Source: Hysterangium stoloniferum (lineage: Eukaryota > Basidiomycota > Agaricomycetes > Hysterangiales > Hysterangiaceae). Taken from it: DNA of 64,000 bases. Where the stretch lies: positions 62,001 through 126,000 of the forward strand of contig WHVD01000149.1 of the NCBI GenBank assembly GCA_015178975.1. The letters are read 5' to 3'. The position numbers and the translations under genes were made by a program. This document shows, in pieces, positions 23,291 through 36,240 of the stretch. The notes under the pieces were generated by a model that was given only the letters and a program-made list of their open reading frames with translations, ran no database searches and was not told the DNA's origin. Each line of letters opens with the position of its first letter. Positions within the stretch are counted from its first letter, which is position 1.

Positions 23291-24171
23291 TCACCAGAAA
23301 CCACATGCAAACGTTGAGCCAGCATTCTTTGTTTTGACATGTCGCTTGGCGTCCGATTCACGTAAGAAGGCACCCCCACTAATGATCTATTGTGAGCGTT
23401 TTCCTAGATATGGTTCGTTCATACTGCTGCTTACCAGCCAGGTTTGGTACAGATAAAAGGCTTCTCAAACTCTGGAATGTGTTGACGACGGAGGTGAACC
23501 ATGATGCCCTTTCGTGTCCAAGAGGAAGGTTTTGTTTTGCACAGGGGATGTGTACATTGATAGAATACATGGCCTTTTAAGTTGATTACTTGCATGTAGT
23601 GCGCCAGCTTTTTATGCGCAGTGTTTCTACCCGTATGGCTGTAAGCATGCGGTACCCAAGTGTTGTTGTTCGGACTTCGATCGAGACAAAGGTTTATCGA
23701 AGACCCATATTCGGACATGGTATACTGCAGAGGCTCTATGACACTCGGCCCGTCATGAATGATTGGTATGACTTACACGGTCTTTAGTGGTGGGGATCGA
23801 TGTGAGTGTTGCAAAGAGATCGGCAGAGTCGGGGACTGAAGTCACTGACACAACGTCAGCCCATTTGTACGAAAGGATAGAGAACGAAAGCACATACCGC
23901 GGGGTACATCCTGGTTTAAGGCTGTAGTATCAGCCACACACGAGCTCCAGTTTGAGGGAGTTGCTTGAGTAGAGAATCCAAGATAACCAGCCGTGGGGGA
24001 GTATTGTGGGACATCTAGTGCATAGTTGACTCCTACATATGAGTCGGCGGTATCAATACTCCCAAACCAAGTGCTATACGAGTCCTGCCCAGAGCTTTCA
24101 GAGGGCTGACATACGGAGGAGGGACCAATCCACTCTGAAAGTTGCATATGGTGCTGGCGGGGTGACTGCAT
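23291..24171 (-). CDS. Small C2H2 zinc-finger protein B
   Basis: Four exons (23898-24171, 23777-23844, 23435-23724, 23291-23378) give about 239 residues in one frame. The first exon encodes a Ser/Tyr/Gln-rich, low-charge region (TWFGSIDTADSYVGVNYALD) suited to an activation domain. The third exon carries CTHPLCKTKPSSW...GIMVHLRRQH, a C-x4-C...H-x4-H finger, then FICTKPGC. The last exon starts at an internal AG (23379-23380), so TG joins T to make the second Cys, and continues GGAFLRESDAKRHVKT. The protein ends TFACGFW. Finger spacing, the last intron position and the C-x-x-W ending match protein A, so the two are paralogs facing away from a common ancestor. Role: probable DNA-binding regulator, target unknown. 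Confidence 0.7.
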
Positions 24172-26162
24172 ATTGGTCGATGTATCGCATGCACTTTCCT
24201 CCTTTTGTAGGATGGATTACCCCACCGTGCTCTTAATAAGGTAAGCGATTTTGATCATAGCCTTCTATACCCTGCACCACCACCACCCACTAAGTTCAAG
24301 TTCAAGTTCAGGTGCGATCTGGCACGCGCGTAAAGCGCATGTGCGATCGGGTAGCTGTTGTACTAGAACAGAGGAGGAGTAGGATGTAAAATTCGAAATC
24401 AAATAATTAGTACGAATATGTCCTGATATAGTCGGTGTCACCCACCTGGGACCTTTTATACTATTTTTACCCCATCAAGTCAGATCTCCCGGTTGAAATA
24501 TATAGTTGATCTCTTAAGCTCGATGCGAGTCATATCCTGAGTTCCAGCCGCTCGTTTCTTATCCCGGAATTTTATTGATCGTGGCTGTGCAGCGCCAATA
24601 CAATGGCGATTAAACAGAAGACCTGGCATTCTCTGGCATCTGATCCCCTCAACGGTGATGTCGATAAGAATAACGGACACGTCGTAAGACAAGATCAGCA
24701 CGCGGAGTTTATACAATCAACCACGTTGCGACCCTGCCATACGAGGGAAGCTCGGAGGTAAGCTCGGAGGTCAGATAGCTACGAACTAGTTAATGCACAG
24801 TGCCACCCCACTGCGACCCTTGTGGAATGGGGAACTCGGAGCGGTGATGCCTCACCCTGGCAATTCGTCAAGTTGTAGGCAATGATGCACGCACGCTACC
24901 CAGACAAAAGTCAGAGCGTTTTAATAGGGGCGACTGACCATTCTTTACACACGGTCCATCAATTAATTGGTTAATGAACTTATGGCATAGCGTGTCACTT
25001 ATTTATTCATAAATACTTTTGGCACGGATTTTCCGGGTGCCAACGATCTTCCATACATGGAAGGTTTGCTCCGCCAGCGGCATCGACATGTGACTTAGAA
25101 TGACGTGCCACACAAATATGATTACAGCCCATTCTCGGCCATATCCAGGTTCCAATGCAAGGTGAAGATAGGGCCTGAGCACGGGTTGGATGCCTACTAC
25201 GCATCATGGTCTAATAATTATGTAGATCAAAAGCAAAAACGTGCGCTGTGCCTGACCATCACTCTTTACAGGGGAAGTGCGGTACACTGGCGACCTGGAT
25301 GATTCATTGTCCTCACTACTGATCCTGTGAGAAAAAAAGCCCTTGGTAGCATGAAAAGTGTAATGGAGAAGGAAGGGAACTTCCAAGTACATAAACGAGA
25401 ATTAGTAATTTAACACAGCGAGGAAGGTCAAAGGTTTTTGCGCTGTTGGCATATAGTAAGAGTTAGTTGGAGTGGACTAGGCGATAATCAGTACGTTTTA
25501 TTGAAGAGGAAAAACATATATAGGTGTGAATCGAGGCGTAGGTCACAAGGAGATCTTGTGGGGATCTTCCTGCGTAAGATTTCGGCAAGGCAAGTGATTG
25601 CGGCATGTGAGCTCGGGAAATAGCGTACGAGATTCCAAAGAACAGAAAATGGGGACGGCATTCTTGATATTGATACAGGCAATGCTAGAAAACTGGTTTT
25701 GCGGAGAGGAACCAAGACAACCTGGATGGCAGAGAAGCTTCCGTGATGATCAAGGAGCCGATGCCTAAACAAACAGTTACTATCATCAAATTTCCTCTTC
25801 CAAGGTTGTTTGAAGCAAGAAAGAAGTCAGCATTTGTGAGTTTATCCATGGGCAACGGAGTTAGAGCCCGTGCGCCTGCCAATCACGATGTAACGCTAGG
25901 ATGACAGTTCGAGACAGATTCGTCCCGACCCTACGGAAAATCCAGTTGCTTCGACTTCCCAAAGTGAATCAGAAGTAATATATTGAAGCCACTGCTGCCC
26001 AACACGAAGTCGATTGTTTTTTGTCTTCTCAACCTGAAAATGGGAGTTGAGCTGAAGACGCAAAGCAGGCCCAGCCTCCAGCCCCGCCGCGCGCTTTGTG
26101 GCACAGCTTAGTCTTTTTGGCTCACCCCAACTCTGGATAATCACGCTTTAATTTCCCATTAG
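24172..26162. other. Sparse region, no confident gene
   Basis: A short TTCAAG direct repeat (about 24293-24311) and several small open frames on both strands (for example minus 25488-25772 and 25685-25882). None shows a motif I can name. The second is hydrophobic near GNLMIVTVCLGIGSLIITEA but too short to judge as a membrane protein. Confidence 0.3.
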
Positions 26163-26615
26163 ATGCGTCTGAAACAGCATCATATATACTTAGAGCTATC
26201 TAAAGCTCGCATTTGCCTATTGTCAAGCCGATGCTCGGTGGTCAGACATGAGAGATATTGTGTAAATATCACTCACGTCAAACTTGGGCGATGCAGTGAA
26301 ATTGAAGAAACAGCAATGTATGCCTACCTCTTAAATCACGCGTTCTCAGACTCACCTTTAGTGTTACCTGACTCAATTACTACCATTCAATGGGGTCATG
26401 ACGAGTTGTTAGGGCTTTGCCAATTCACACAAAACTTGCTGGACTCCGAATCGTGGGAAAAATTGCAAATACCCACAAAATCATCCATTGCTTCTCATAC
26501 TGATCTAGGCCGAGTAAAGATAGTATCAAAGAAGTCCCCAACCTTGGGGAGTAGAGACTCGCACATCACCGACCGCCGCGCCTTCGCTTATGTTTGTCCT
26601 TTCACTGTGCCTTGA
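26163..26615 (+). CDS. Unrecognised open frame, 150 residues
   Basis: An open frame with an ATG near its start and no internal intron signals that are needed. The product is soluble and of mixed composition, with an acidic, Leu-rich middle (WGHDELLGLCQFTQNLLDSESW). I recognise no family. It stands alone in an AT-rich stretch, so it may be a small orphan gene, one exon of a larger gene, or chance. Confidence 0.25.
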   Translation: MRLKQHHIYLELSKARICLLSSRCSVVRHERYCVNITHVKLGRCSEIEETAMYAYLLNHAFSDSPLVLPDSITTIQWGHDELLGLCQFTQNLLDSESWEKLQIPTKSSIASHTDLGRVKIVSKKSPTLGSRDSHITDRRAFAYVCPFTVP

Positions 26616-29585
26616 ACAGCATTGATATTCATTCATCGTACCATCTATTGGGGGCATTTCTCGTACAGCACGGCGGTTACCGTCTATAATCGGAGACATG
26701 AGGTAAACCTATTCAGTGATGATCAGACTCCAGCGTGCCAAAAAAAAAAAAGATTTCTTGAACTAAAAGGTTCATTTGTGAACTGAGATAATGCTTTGCC
26801 GCCACGTGTTATGCCACGTGTTATGATCCCCCTACGAGTACCCGGCGGACGCATGGATTGATCTTCAATAATAAGGAGGGACTTTGATTCCTGATTCACA
26901 AGCCATGCGGAATTATTTCTTGGTTGTAAGATTTTCCGATGGTACCAATGTTCACATCACAAAGCTGAGTGGTGCCAGTGATTGAATCATTATGAAATCT
27001 GCAAGACGAGCTTCTGAATAGTTTGCGCCCTTGTATACTCAATAATGAACACTCCATCCAAAGTTATTGTGGCCATTCCCTCACAGTCATAACTTACATA
27101 AGGGAATCTGTACAATTTGGTTAGTCTGTAGGCTTCTCTTCTGAGCTCCAAACAACCAATGAGGCCCATCTTATATCCATATCTCTGATGACACCTTATG
27201 ATGATGATAGCAGCGGTCATGGGAAACAAGGTCTCTCTTTGGCTATCTCGATCATTGGGTGAGCGCCTGATTTACTACGTCACCATACATTCGCATTTAC
27301 TAAACTGGTTGGCAGATCGAAGACTTAAGCGACCCTGAGACCTACATCTCTTGGCGCTCATGCCAGCAGGTGCATGTAATGATTACTGCCGATACTAGAA
27401 GCCGTTTGACAGCTCGTCAACATACATTTATGGGGTCTGTAGATACGCTATTGGCCAATATGTTAGACACAGCGAAACCTAACTCAATCCGTTGTCCGCT
27501 TGTGTGAACTTGGCCGCAACGGGCGTCTCCGGGCACCTTCCTGGAGTCTGCCTAGCATCTTCTCTATACAATTTAGACCTCGTGACGGCAAAGGACGATT
27601 AGTCACAAATATGATCGCTACCTTTTTGTATCCGGTGGCTGGGTATGATCTCGATATATATTTCATGGGCACAAAGATCTCAGCCAATACAGACGATATT
27701 CTTCTGAAGTCATCAGTGCTATATTTCGAATGAATTGTTGTGCCTTGATATAGCAATGTGCAGTCTTGAATGTTAAGCTGGCGGAACGTGTCAAAATCCC
27801 TTTATATTGACCACCCACACCGACAGAAGCGCAACAGATATCCGTGTCGCTCTCGGTACCATGCATCTCTCAGTGAGCCACACCGGAGCGATCCAATACC
27901 GGATCAATGAAATAATCCGAGCATTGCGCACTATTGAAATCAGGATGACCCAAGCCGAAGGTTCAGATAAGTTATTTGTCCATTTAGGACTTCACCCGTT
28001 ACAATTACGCCTAATAGGTCAGATACGCGTTATAAGTGGTGATACAATATGGCTACACTAGGATCACAGAATGGCGATTACGTTGCGGAGAAGTAATGAT
28101 AGGTCATAATATCTTCAATCAGAACAGTAAGAGATAATATTCTATATAATCCCCTTGTGAGTAAGTGATCTCCATCGGGAAGTTGGTACTACATGTATCG
28201 ATACGTCTCTAAGACATGCAATCGGACGGCCGTCTATTTCTTGCTCACCACCAAGGTTGCTGATTCCCTTCGGATAAACTTCAAGTAAAGGCGGAACAGA
28301 AGAGGAAAGAGACAGGATGATCTTATAGGGGTGCCTCACCACTCTCCTTCGAGTCCTCCTAAGAGAAATGACCTCAGCCACGCTGTCTAAGGCAATGAAA
28401 TTTGAGTGAAGCAATCGCAGTCCTCACGCCAAACGAATACATTTTTTTCAATCACATGTTTTGACCCGATTGCGCATGATAGTTGATCCTAGGATCGGGT
28501 TGTCCGTGACGGCGACATAGTTTTTTCAAAGTTATACAGGTACAGGCACTACTAAATATGAGTAGCGTGTATTTTCCCAACTACATCACTGGCACCCAAT
28601 TCAACCCAGGGAGTCCTGAGTTAGCTTTTCCCCCTTGGTGGCACATAGTATATCACTGTCAGCCAATTTAACCCTGGGAGTGCTCGTGATACCTATTAAA
28701 CGATTGCCGGGTATGTGGTAGACATCTGCCATGCACATGCCACACTGATCCATAGTCGGGATGTCCTGGGTGGAAGTCGATTACTCAATGGGATACATTT
28801 GCGTGAAATTGCCATTGCTTCGCTACATGTGAAAGTCCCGAACCACACCTTTGTTGTGGTGACTGTTGAATTTTCTCGAGACTCCACTTCTCGGGGAATC
28901 ATCAGTATCTCATCAGTAAATCTCTAATGGATATATTTATTTATTTTTACTTTTGCATGACCGATACCTCCGGAATCCCCTTCGCCAACTCGCCCATCAG
29001 GCTGTTCTCTTGAATTCCACTGTTCAGAAATATTGTTCCGTCTTTCTCTTTCCATCATCGAATTCCGAGCTATCCCCATACTCTAACCTGGCTATGTTTT
29101 TCCTCATTCCATATGGTACATCGGATGAATATACCTCCTCAGGCGTGATGCCATTGGCCATACAATCAGACAACTGGCGCTTTATCCTTGGCTCTGGGTT
29201 CCTCTGGGAAAATTTTAACAAAACACCCATGCGTTTTTAGTCCCTTGAAACATGCATTCTAATACCAATCCTGTCTACAGCCTTATGGTCATCATTTTAC
29301 TCCATCTGCTACGCAGTGGCCACCAGTGGCACTAACGAATTGGCCTGTGATAGCTTACCAAGTCCTCATGGTCTCGCTGCGAAGAAGACGTTATACTCTT
29401 TTTCGAAGCATCACATAGTAGTTCTGAGCTGTAAAAGCTCATGCTTTCTCCACACTCTGAAACTCCTTATCATGATCATGATCATGTCAGTTTGTCATTA
29501 TTGTTGGTACCTCGAAGTATGCGATGTTTTGTGCGTACGGCAGCTTGCAATGTTTGCCGTCGTTGCCAAGCCTAGACTCTAACAA
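26616..29585. other. Sparse region, no confident gene
   Basis: AT-rich DNA with short open frames on both strands. A GCCACGTGTTAT unit is repeated twice at about 26801-26824, giving two CACGTG boxes 12 bases apart, a possible bHLH-type site without a clear gene next to it. No other structure was identified. Confidence 0.3.
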
Positions 29586-30003
29586 AGTCAGCCAAAATCT
29601 ACGATAGTTTAATGGCACTTTGATGGCGCTGTTAGCGGTCTATATGTATGGTCAAATATAAGACGAAGTGGGGGTTCCCTTTGTCTTACCATAGATCAAT
29701 TTTCCATTTATATTGTGAATAAATGCCATGCAGGGTCATGAAGCTCCCTGCCGCTAACCCCGTAACAAGCCTCGGCTCTGGCGAATTTGAAGTTAGCCAA
29801 AAACCAAGGATAGTTTAATGGCGCTGTTAATTTAGCGGTCTATAGTACAGTCATAACAGTCGCAAATAAAATGAAATTGGGGGTTCCCTTTATCTACTGA
29901 TATATCAATTCCCCATTTATACTGTGAACGAACATCATACAGGGTAAACTCCAAACCGCTTACCCGGGACTCACTGTGCCTGTAACCTCAATATTTGAAT
30001 GTA
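29586..30003. repeat. Diverged tandem duplication, unit about 205 bp
   Basis: Unit 1 (29586-29790) and unit 2 (29791-30003) share AGTTTAATGG, GCGGTCTATA, GGGGGTTCCCTTT, ATCAATT..CCATTTATA and CCGCT..CCC.G blocks in the same order. The start of a third unit (GTAAGCTAAAA) follows at about 30001. There is no coding potential. The divergence suggests an old duplication. Confidence 0.75.
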
Positions 30004-31046
30004 AGCTAAAAGCCCTCATCTCCAGATCAAACTACGAGTGCCATCTCTGCAAGAAGTCAGGTTATCAGATAGCCTACTACCCGATCTTTGATCGTAGGGC
30101 TTATTATTGAGCTTTTTGTATAAATGTAGAATTTTTTTCAAAAGATATCAGAGAACATCAAGGGGGGAAAGACACGCTATTCGTGAACTGCACGCGTGTG
30201 TTCAGATTACCTGCTGATCTTCCTGAACGGGGAAGTGAGAAGTATACAGATGATGCGGCACGCTTACTTGCGTTTAGGCCTGTAGCTTGGGGGATTTATT
30301 ATCGATTCCGAGGGTATCAAATTGCTTCGATCCACGCAGGGCTAACCTTACATACTTCATGAACTATGGCACTAAGAAAGGACCTAAATAGTCTACTACT
30401 AATGATAAATCTGGAATTAATTCAAAAGAGATTAAGGAATCACACGTGTAAGTATCGTTATTTTGAACTTATTTAGGATTGAATGGGAGTCGTGGCGCGG
30501 AGGTCGACCAGGTTTTGCGAATTTTCCCATGTGTCATGATTGCACCCTTCCGCACTGCATATTCTTGGCCTATTGAAGTTCCTATGCAAGGGTCGTTGTC
30601 TAGGCAATACAACCTAATCGGTGCGCTCTACATAGTATGACACCTCATTTGCTCAATCGTCTTGCCTTAGGCCACAACTCAACAAAGTGTACAAAACACG
30701 TGTGCCAAATATCAGACCCAGTCTGACACCTCACTTGATGGAAACAATACTACCAAATTTTCAGACATGCTTCCAATTCCCACACAATTGTTCAAACGCC
30801 AGAATAACCTTTCTAATAGCCCGAATATCAACGGCAGAAAAAAACATATTAGTATTAGTCCTAAATCGGGTATGGTAGCTTTTGGGAATACAGCATTAAA
30901 GCATACAAGCTTGGCATGATTTAGTAATTATGGAAAGTAATAACAAACTGGGGATAATAATGGCTGTCAAGAGTCGGGATTACAATGCACCAGGCACATA
31001 GGGCAAGCAAAGGGTGAGCAAGGCAAAAATCATATTAAAAAGCGAA
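30004..31046. other. Intergenic, nothing recognisable
   Basis: AT-rich DNA downstream of the Pro/Ser-rich gene on the minus strand. Only short open frames, for example plus 30687-30878. No motif. Confidence 0.35.
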
Positions 31047-31753
31047 TCAATCTCTCTCATTTTCTTTCATAATAGCGTCCTCTATCCACTCGTTGATGGG
31101 GCGGTTTTTCTCTTCCAAAAGCATTTCCATATCGTTATTTTGTGGAACATTAACTGCGTGAATCGATGAGAAGGGGCTGCGGCCGACAGGCAGTGTGAGT
31201 GATGATTTGCGTGCAGGATTCGAGCGCAATGTGCCGAGCGGTGGAGCGATGGATTCGGCCACGACGGGGGAGGAGGGGATTATTTCCTCGAGGGGAGTGG
31301 AGGGCACAATTGGGGCAGGGACGTTTAAAAGTATATTAGGGAGAGGGGGTAGAGGCGACGTGGGCGCAGGGAATGTGGGTAATTCTGGGGTATGGCTGAC
31401 TGTCTTTCGTCTGTTAGGAACAATAAGAAAATAGATAGCTAGCAGATATATAGTGACACTTACCTGGCGAATTTTGGTCGTGTCCCATTATTTAATGCCT
31501 CTGTGAATGTCCCATGACTTGGACTACGCAATGAAATACGGATAGCTTCCGCCGTATTCCTCATTGGCGACTTTATGGTGCTAATGGGCGACGTCGCAAT
31601 TGTCAACGATGAACGACGTTTACGAAGTCTTGGACGAGGCGGTGCCGGTGTTCCAGGAAGAATATTAATTTGAATAGGAGGGGTAGGATCGAGCTCTGTG
31701 CGTGGTTGAGATGCCAAAGCCAAACCAGCGGTAAAAAAAGCAGAGTAGGACAT
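31047..31753 (-). CDS. Pro/Ser-rich protein of unknown function, two exons
   Basis: Exon 1 (31464-31753) and exon 2 (31047-31410) join through a 53-base intron with a GTAAGT donor and an AACAG acceptor, keeping frame and giving about 217 residues. The start MSYSAFFTAGLALASQ is moderately hydrophobic. It is followed by a Pro-rich basic patch (PRPRLRKRRSSL) and Ser/Pro sites (ATSPIST, KSPMRN, RSPSHG), which look like phosphorylation or nuclear-localisation signals. Exon 2 is Pro-rich and ends in a charged helix (EEKNRPINEWIEDAIMKENE). I do not recognise a domain. The codon and intron structure make it a convincing host gene. A nuclear or cytoskeletal regulatory role is only a guess. Confidence 0.75.
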
Positions 31754-34700
31754 TATTACGATGATATTAGTTGTAGAGGGAGTTATATATGAAGAAAGGT
31801 AGTTGAACAAGAGGGCTATATGTGAATGAGTTAAAATAACGCGTGATACGCGGCAGGGGTGGAGGACAAGAGGAAGGGTCAAGAAGTGTGACAACGAAGC
31901 GCTTTATCACCCTTTTGGGGGGATTATGTAATCCTTCGCTTGGTTACCCACGCTGACTACCGATCCGCTCGATCGCGACTTTTGATTCACCGATGACTGG
32001 CGATGACCACAACTATAATGACTTTGAATCACCATTTATTCGCATCCATTGCACCTCCTGCTATGCACACCGCTAATAGTCATTCCCGTTAATTTTCATT
32101 AACCTGAGCCAATCTGCATACTAATTACTTATTTAAACTGTGACTTCCAAGAGTGTTTTTTCCGTTGTTCCTTTCTATATTTATATAAGAAATGCCCCCG
32201 CCGACAACCGATCGATACAGGGCTCCGCATGCTCCTGGAAGACTGCAAGTGGAGTCTCTAACTTAGCGTGAAAACGCCACGACAGCCTTGCCAACGCATC
32301 CATCAAACCGGGTTGAGTTTGAAGCATCTTCAAGTGTGAAATCGAGCGCCAAGGCGACCAGCAAGAAACATCGAAAATATTCCTCGCCTCATTTCCGTGG
32401 AGTTGAACATTAAAAAAACTGATGGTCAGAACCCCGTGCTGGCCGTTGCTAATGCCTAACCACCACAAGCACAGCCTTACCTTAGTCCGGTGTCACTGAG
32501 TACTGGGAATTCGCTTGGTCAATTGGTTCACACCAGCTGTGCATCTCGCTATCAGTACTCAGCCCGACACTCCATTACTATTACCGGTCTATTCGTAGGT
32601 GGCTGAAATACCTCCATTTAACCTGTCACGATGAACGCTGCACAGTCCATCGGGTGATGGAAAGGTTGTAGTACTCCGGTAGGAGCCAACTCACACTAAA
32701 GCTTGGTTTTGCAGCAACAGCTAATTCTGAAACACTCCGACGGCCTTTCCTATCTCCACAATCTGTTAAGTTCCCTACTATATCGACGTATTACAACTTT
32801 TAACTTCGAAATTCCCAAATGCAGCTGAAAGATCTTTGATAGATCAAACTCCGAAAAACAAAACAACAAATCTCACTGCGCGATTTATTCATCCTGAAAC
32901 CCCATATCTCTTAATATTAGTCGTCGAGGTCAAACGTATCCGGGATGAATGACGGGCGACTTTCGTCTGATACAGCCGATGAATCCTCCATCACCAGGCG
33001 TAGCGCTGTTCATTAAAGCGGCCCTTTTCTCCGCCTTCTTTTATACATATTGTAGGCTTCTCGTCTGAAAATTAAAGCATTCAGGGAAACCATGACATTC
33101 TTGATGATTTCCACCTCTTCAAGGATCAAGTATCGCTGCTACTATTACACTTCGAGGCTACCTTGACCTGACACTAAGGCTGATTTTGACTATGGCTACT
33201 CATATGTGTACCTCGATCTGCCATCTCCGACCGGATTCATGTGGTTTGATGCATTCCCTCATATTGTGCCTGATTCTCTGTGAAGCCGCCCAATAGTGCT
33301 TCTAAACATCGGTTTCAATACTGTGGCCAGTTGAAACGTATACTCGGTAGTGCCCAGATGGGAAGCCACAAAAATTTGAGGTTTCTTGGTTCGTGCACAT
33401 CTCATTAGCCAGCATTGTTTTTGATCCATCAACAAACCGAACTAGGGTCGCCGATAAAATACATCAGGGGCTCTGCATCAGTCAAATTTATCCATGCAAT
33501 AGGTGGAAATGCCGATACTTCCGCTGCTGTTCTGTGAGACCAACCCCTGTAAACTCACGAGTGGACGTACAGCTTGATATACTTGTTTCTCTTGTTCTTT
33601 TTAAAGGTAAGCAACAATGAAACGACTCTTTTTTTTTTTAAAATCTATTTTGAGGTATAGATGAACTACTAGCGGTGAACATGTACAAGGTCAGGCACCG
33701 TTGCCATTGGAAGAAAATCAAGGCTACTTACTGTTACAAGAACACTAAGCGCGATCACGGTTACTACTGGGACCTTCACACCATCGAACAATATCACACT
33801 TCTTCATTCAGAGCTCATTCTTGATTTACTGCACAATAACTCTTAACTGAACAGTCCCAATAACCTGTATCTGGACTGGCGACGTTGTCCAAGACCACCA
33901 TAGCTTCACACAAACTTGCCATTTGATGTGTTTTCTTTTGTACACACCTCTCCACCAGCCATCTCGTTATAGGGAGTTCCAATTCACCCTAAAACCGTTT
34001 ATGTCGCCCTCGCGCCTGTATAAGACATGTTCGGAAAGTGGTATCAAGTCTAGGCAGGGTCATGAGTGTTATGTTCAGCTTATACATAAGATATGTATAA
34101 GTATTAACATCATCACGATAATGGCGCCACTTTTATCAAGGGTATTACTTATGCTTTCATTAATTCTTTATTTGTGAGGTACGTTCTAGAAGATACACCA
34201 AAAATACTGCATTGAGGATTTGTAACTTTAACTGAAAGGAGGAATGTGTCGATTGCACATCTGGTAATCAAAGCATTCAAAAAGCATCACTGCCACAGCT
34301 CCCACTTACAACGTGGAATTCACTTGATGTCTGTCGGCGCCATTTTCATCACCGGTACTTGTACGCAGCCCGCAACTAGTGCTGTTCAAACTGCGCAATT
34401 GGGATCAGCATTTGAAATGCTTGACCTGTTGGATTCGAGGGGAAAGCGCGTCTAAGGTACCCGGGACAGGTGCGTTATTACTTGGTATTGCTATTATTGT
34501 TGAATTGAGAATGGCACGACAGGGGTGGTTATGATACTGGGGCACCGGTAGCCGCACAAGTAATAATTTGACCGGGGGAACGTGGGTTCAGGAAGCGCTG
34601 AACCTGCCTAGCCACAGGTTTGTATCAGTTTTTTTTTAAAAGGCAATCAGTGTTAATAATGAAGGAGAGGAACACCTGGAATTATATGGTTATGTGGAGA

Positions 34701-35674
34701 TAATTTGAATTTTGTGGCTCTAACAGCTTGTGTAGCAATTGCAGATGCCCATCTGGAAGTTCGAGGCGCGGATGTCCAGGGAACTAAATATGTCGGAAGT
34801 ACGTTTATCAATAAAGGTGATACCGTGCCGTGATCAGGAGTAACGGTCCAAAATCGTTTGTTTATCAAACTGCGTGAATGTCGAATATAAGCCAGACATA
34901 CAAACACTCTTCTGGAAGGAGCCCGAGGGCGCTTAAGAGCAATAAATCAGCTAGGCAGATCATAGTATACGGGGATGTTTATTCGTCAAACCCATGGGGA
35001 TCAGTATATCGTTACGCCCTTACTGCTCACCCGACCGGAAAGATTACGCTTTGGTCTAGCCGGGTTGTTTGGCGGGCACACAACGCGTCACCGACTGCGT
35101 TCAAGTGTGGTGGCATTGGCGAGCGGCGGGAGCTTCAATGTTTTGTTTTTTTTTAATTGCAAAAAAGTATAGGGTGTAGTGGGCGGCATTCTTCAATTGG
35201 TAACTGGAAATTACTAGGATGATGTTCGTACCATTCCGGGACATGTACCCGGGAACTTGGGTACGGAAGAATAGGATGCAGCACGGGATTCTTTAGAAGA
35301 ATTTTGAGTCGTCCGGGCCAGGGAAGCGATACAGAAATTATAGTTGAAATAATACAACCAGGTTGGTTGACTCAGCACGGTGATTTGTCCTTATCGATCC
35401 GCACTCGACTTACTGCGTTCCGAAAAAGGACGCCAGTAGAAATTATTGATAAAAGACGATGGATCTTTCAACGTTCTCGAAAGCTATTGAAGTCTTGCCG
35501 CATTACGGTCTCTACCCGCCTCTTACCCCATGCATCCAGTACTAAATGTTTCCCATGGGGAGTCAGCGGTTGAATCTAGAGCCGCGTCGACTTCACGCAA
35601 ATGTCATAATACAAAGTGGAATCCCTGTTAATTTGGGAATTCGGTAAACGAGCCGCAAGGACTCAGGGGTATTA
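31754..35674. other. Sparse region with unassigned open frames
   Basis: The best frame is minus 32181-32468, ending SWRFHAKLETPLAVFQEHAEPCIDRLSAG, which has a coding-like composition but no recognised family. Others are plus 33393-33620, plus 34246-34455, and a short plus frame near 34690-34824 (LNFVALTACVAIADAHLEVR). None joins into a gene by eye. Homopolymer T or A runs occur near 33630, 34629 and 35145. Confidence 0.3.
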
Positions 35675-35812
35675 GTAAGCGGGTTACTAGGCTATATAAG
35701 GATGAGTCATGTATAGTACTCATCCGTTTACAACGAGTTAACCGTCCCCTACTCAGACAAACGGAAAGTTATACGGTCTAAGAACAGCGCCACCGAAAAC
35801 TTAACAATCCCT
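35675..35812 (+). repeat. Dispersed repeat copy 2
   Basis: Counterpart of 20827-20947. It shares AAGCGGGTTACTAGG, TATATAAGGATGAG, CAAACGGAAAGTTAT and CAGCGCCACC, in the same order and orientation. It lies 80 bases left of the MITE at 35895. Confidence 0.5.
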
Positions 35813-35894
35813 CCTATAGGCTAAATGGAGCCAGCGCACTGAGTTGCTATGGAAAAAAAAATTTGCAGTACGATCATTCTTTTTTTTAATGAGT

Positions 35895-36240
35895 GGCACC
35901 GGGAGCTCCAAAATTTTTTAGGATCCTCAGTGGAGGCTTTATTTTATATAAACTCCGCCAATCACTCATTGGATCCTTAACCGAGTTAAAGTCGTAAGGA
36001 TCCAACATGTGATTGGCGGGTTTAGAATCCAACGAACTTTTGAATCCTTAAAGATCCATAACCGAGTTAAAATCGGTCAAGGATCTAACATGTGATTGCA
36101 GGGTTTAGAATTCAACGAACTTTTGGATCCTCAAAAGATCCCTTACCAATTTTAACTCTTATAACGATTCAATGGATATTGTTGGAGTTTAAAATAAGGC
36201 TCTACTAAGGATCCTAAATTTTTTTGGAGAGGGGTGTGGC
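35895..36240. mobile_element. MITE with imperfect TIRs and internal tandem duplication
   Basis: The ends (CTCCAAAATTTTTTAGGATCC at about 35905 and GGATCCTAAATTTTTTTGGAG at about 36209-36229) are inverted repeats. The similarity extends inward through AGTGGAGGCTTTATTTTA against TAAAATAAGGCTCTACT, about 57 bases per arm. Between them an 81-bp unit is present twice (starts CCGAGTTAAA at 35981 and 36062; shared AACATGTGATTG and CAACGAACTTTT). It has no coding capacity. It is a non-autonomous DNA element. Confidence 0.75.

Noticed and set aside
25488-25882. Possible membrane receptor (pheromone-receptor-like) on the minus strand
   Set aside because: One hydrophobic stretch only. There are no further membrane segments or conserved residues, and the frames do not join.
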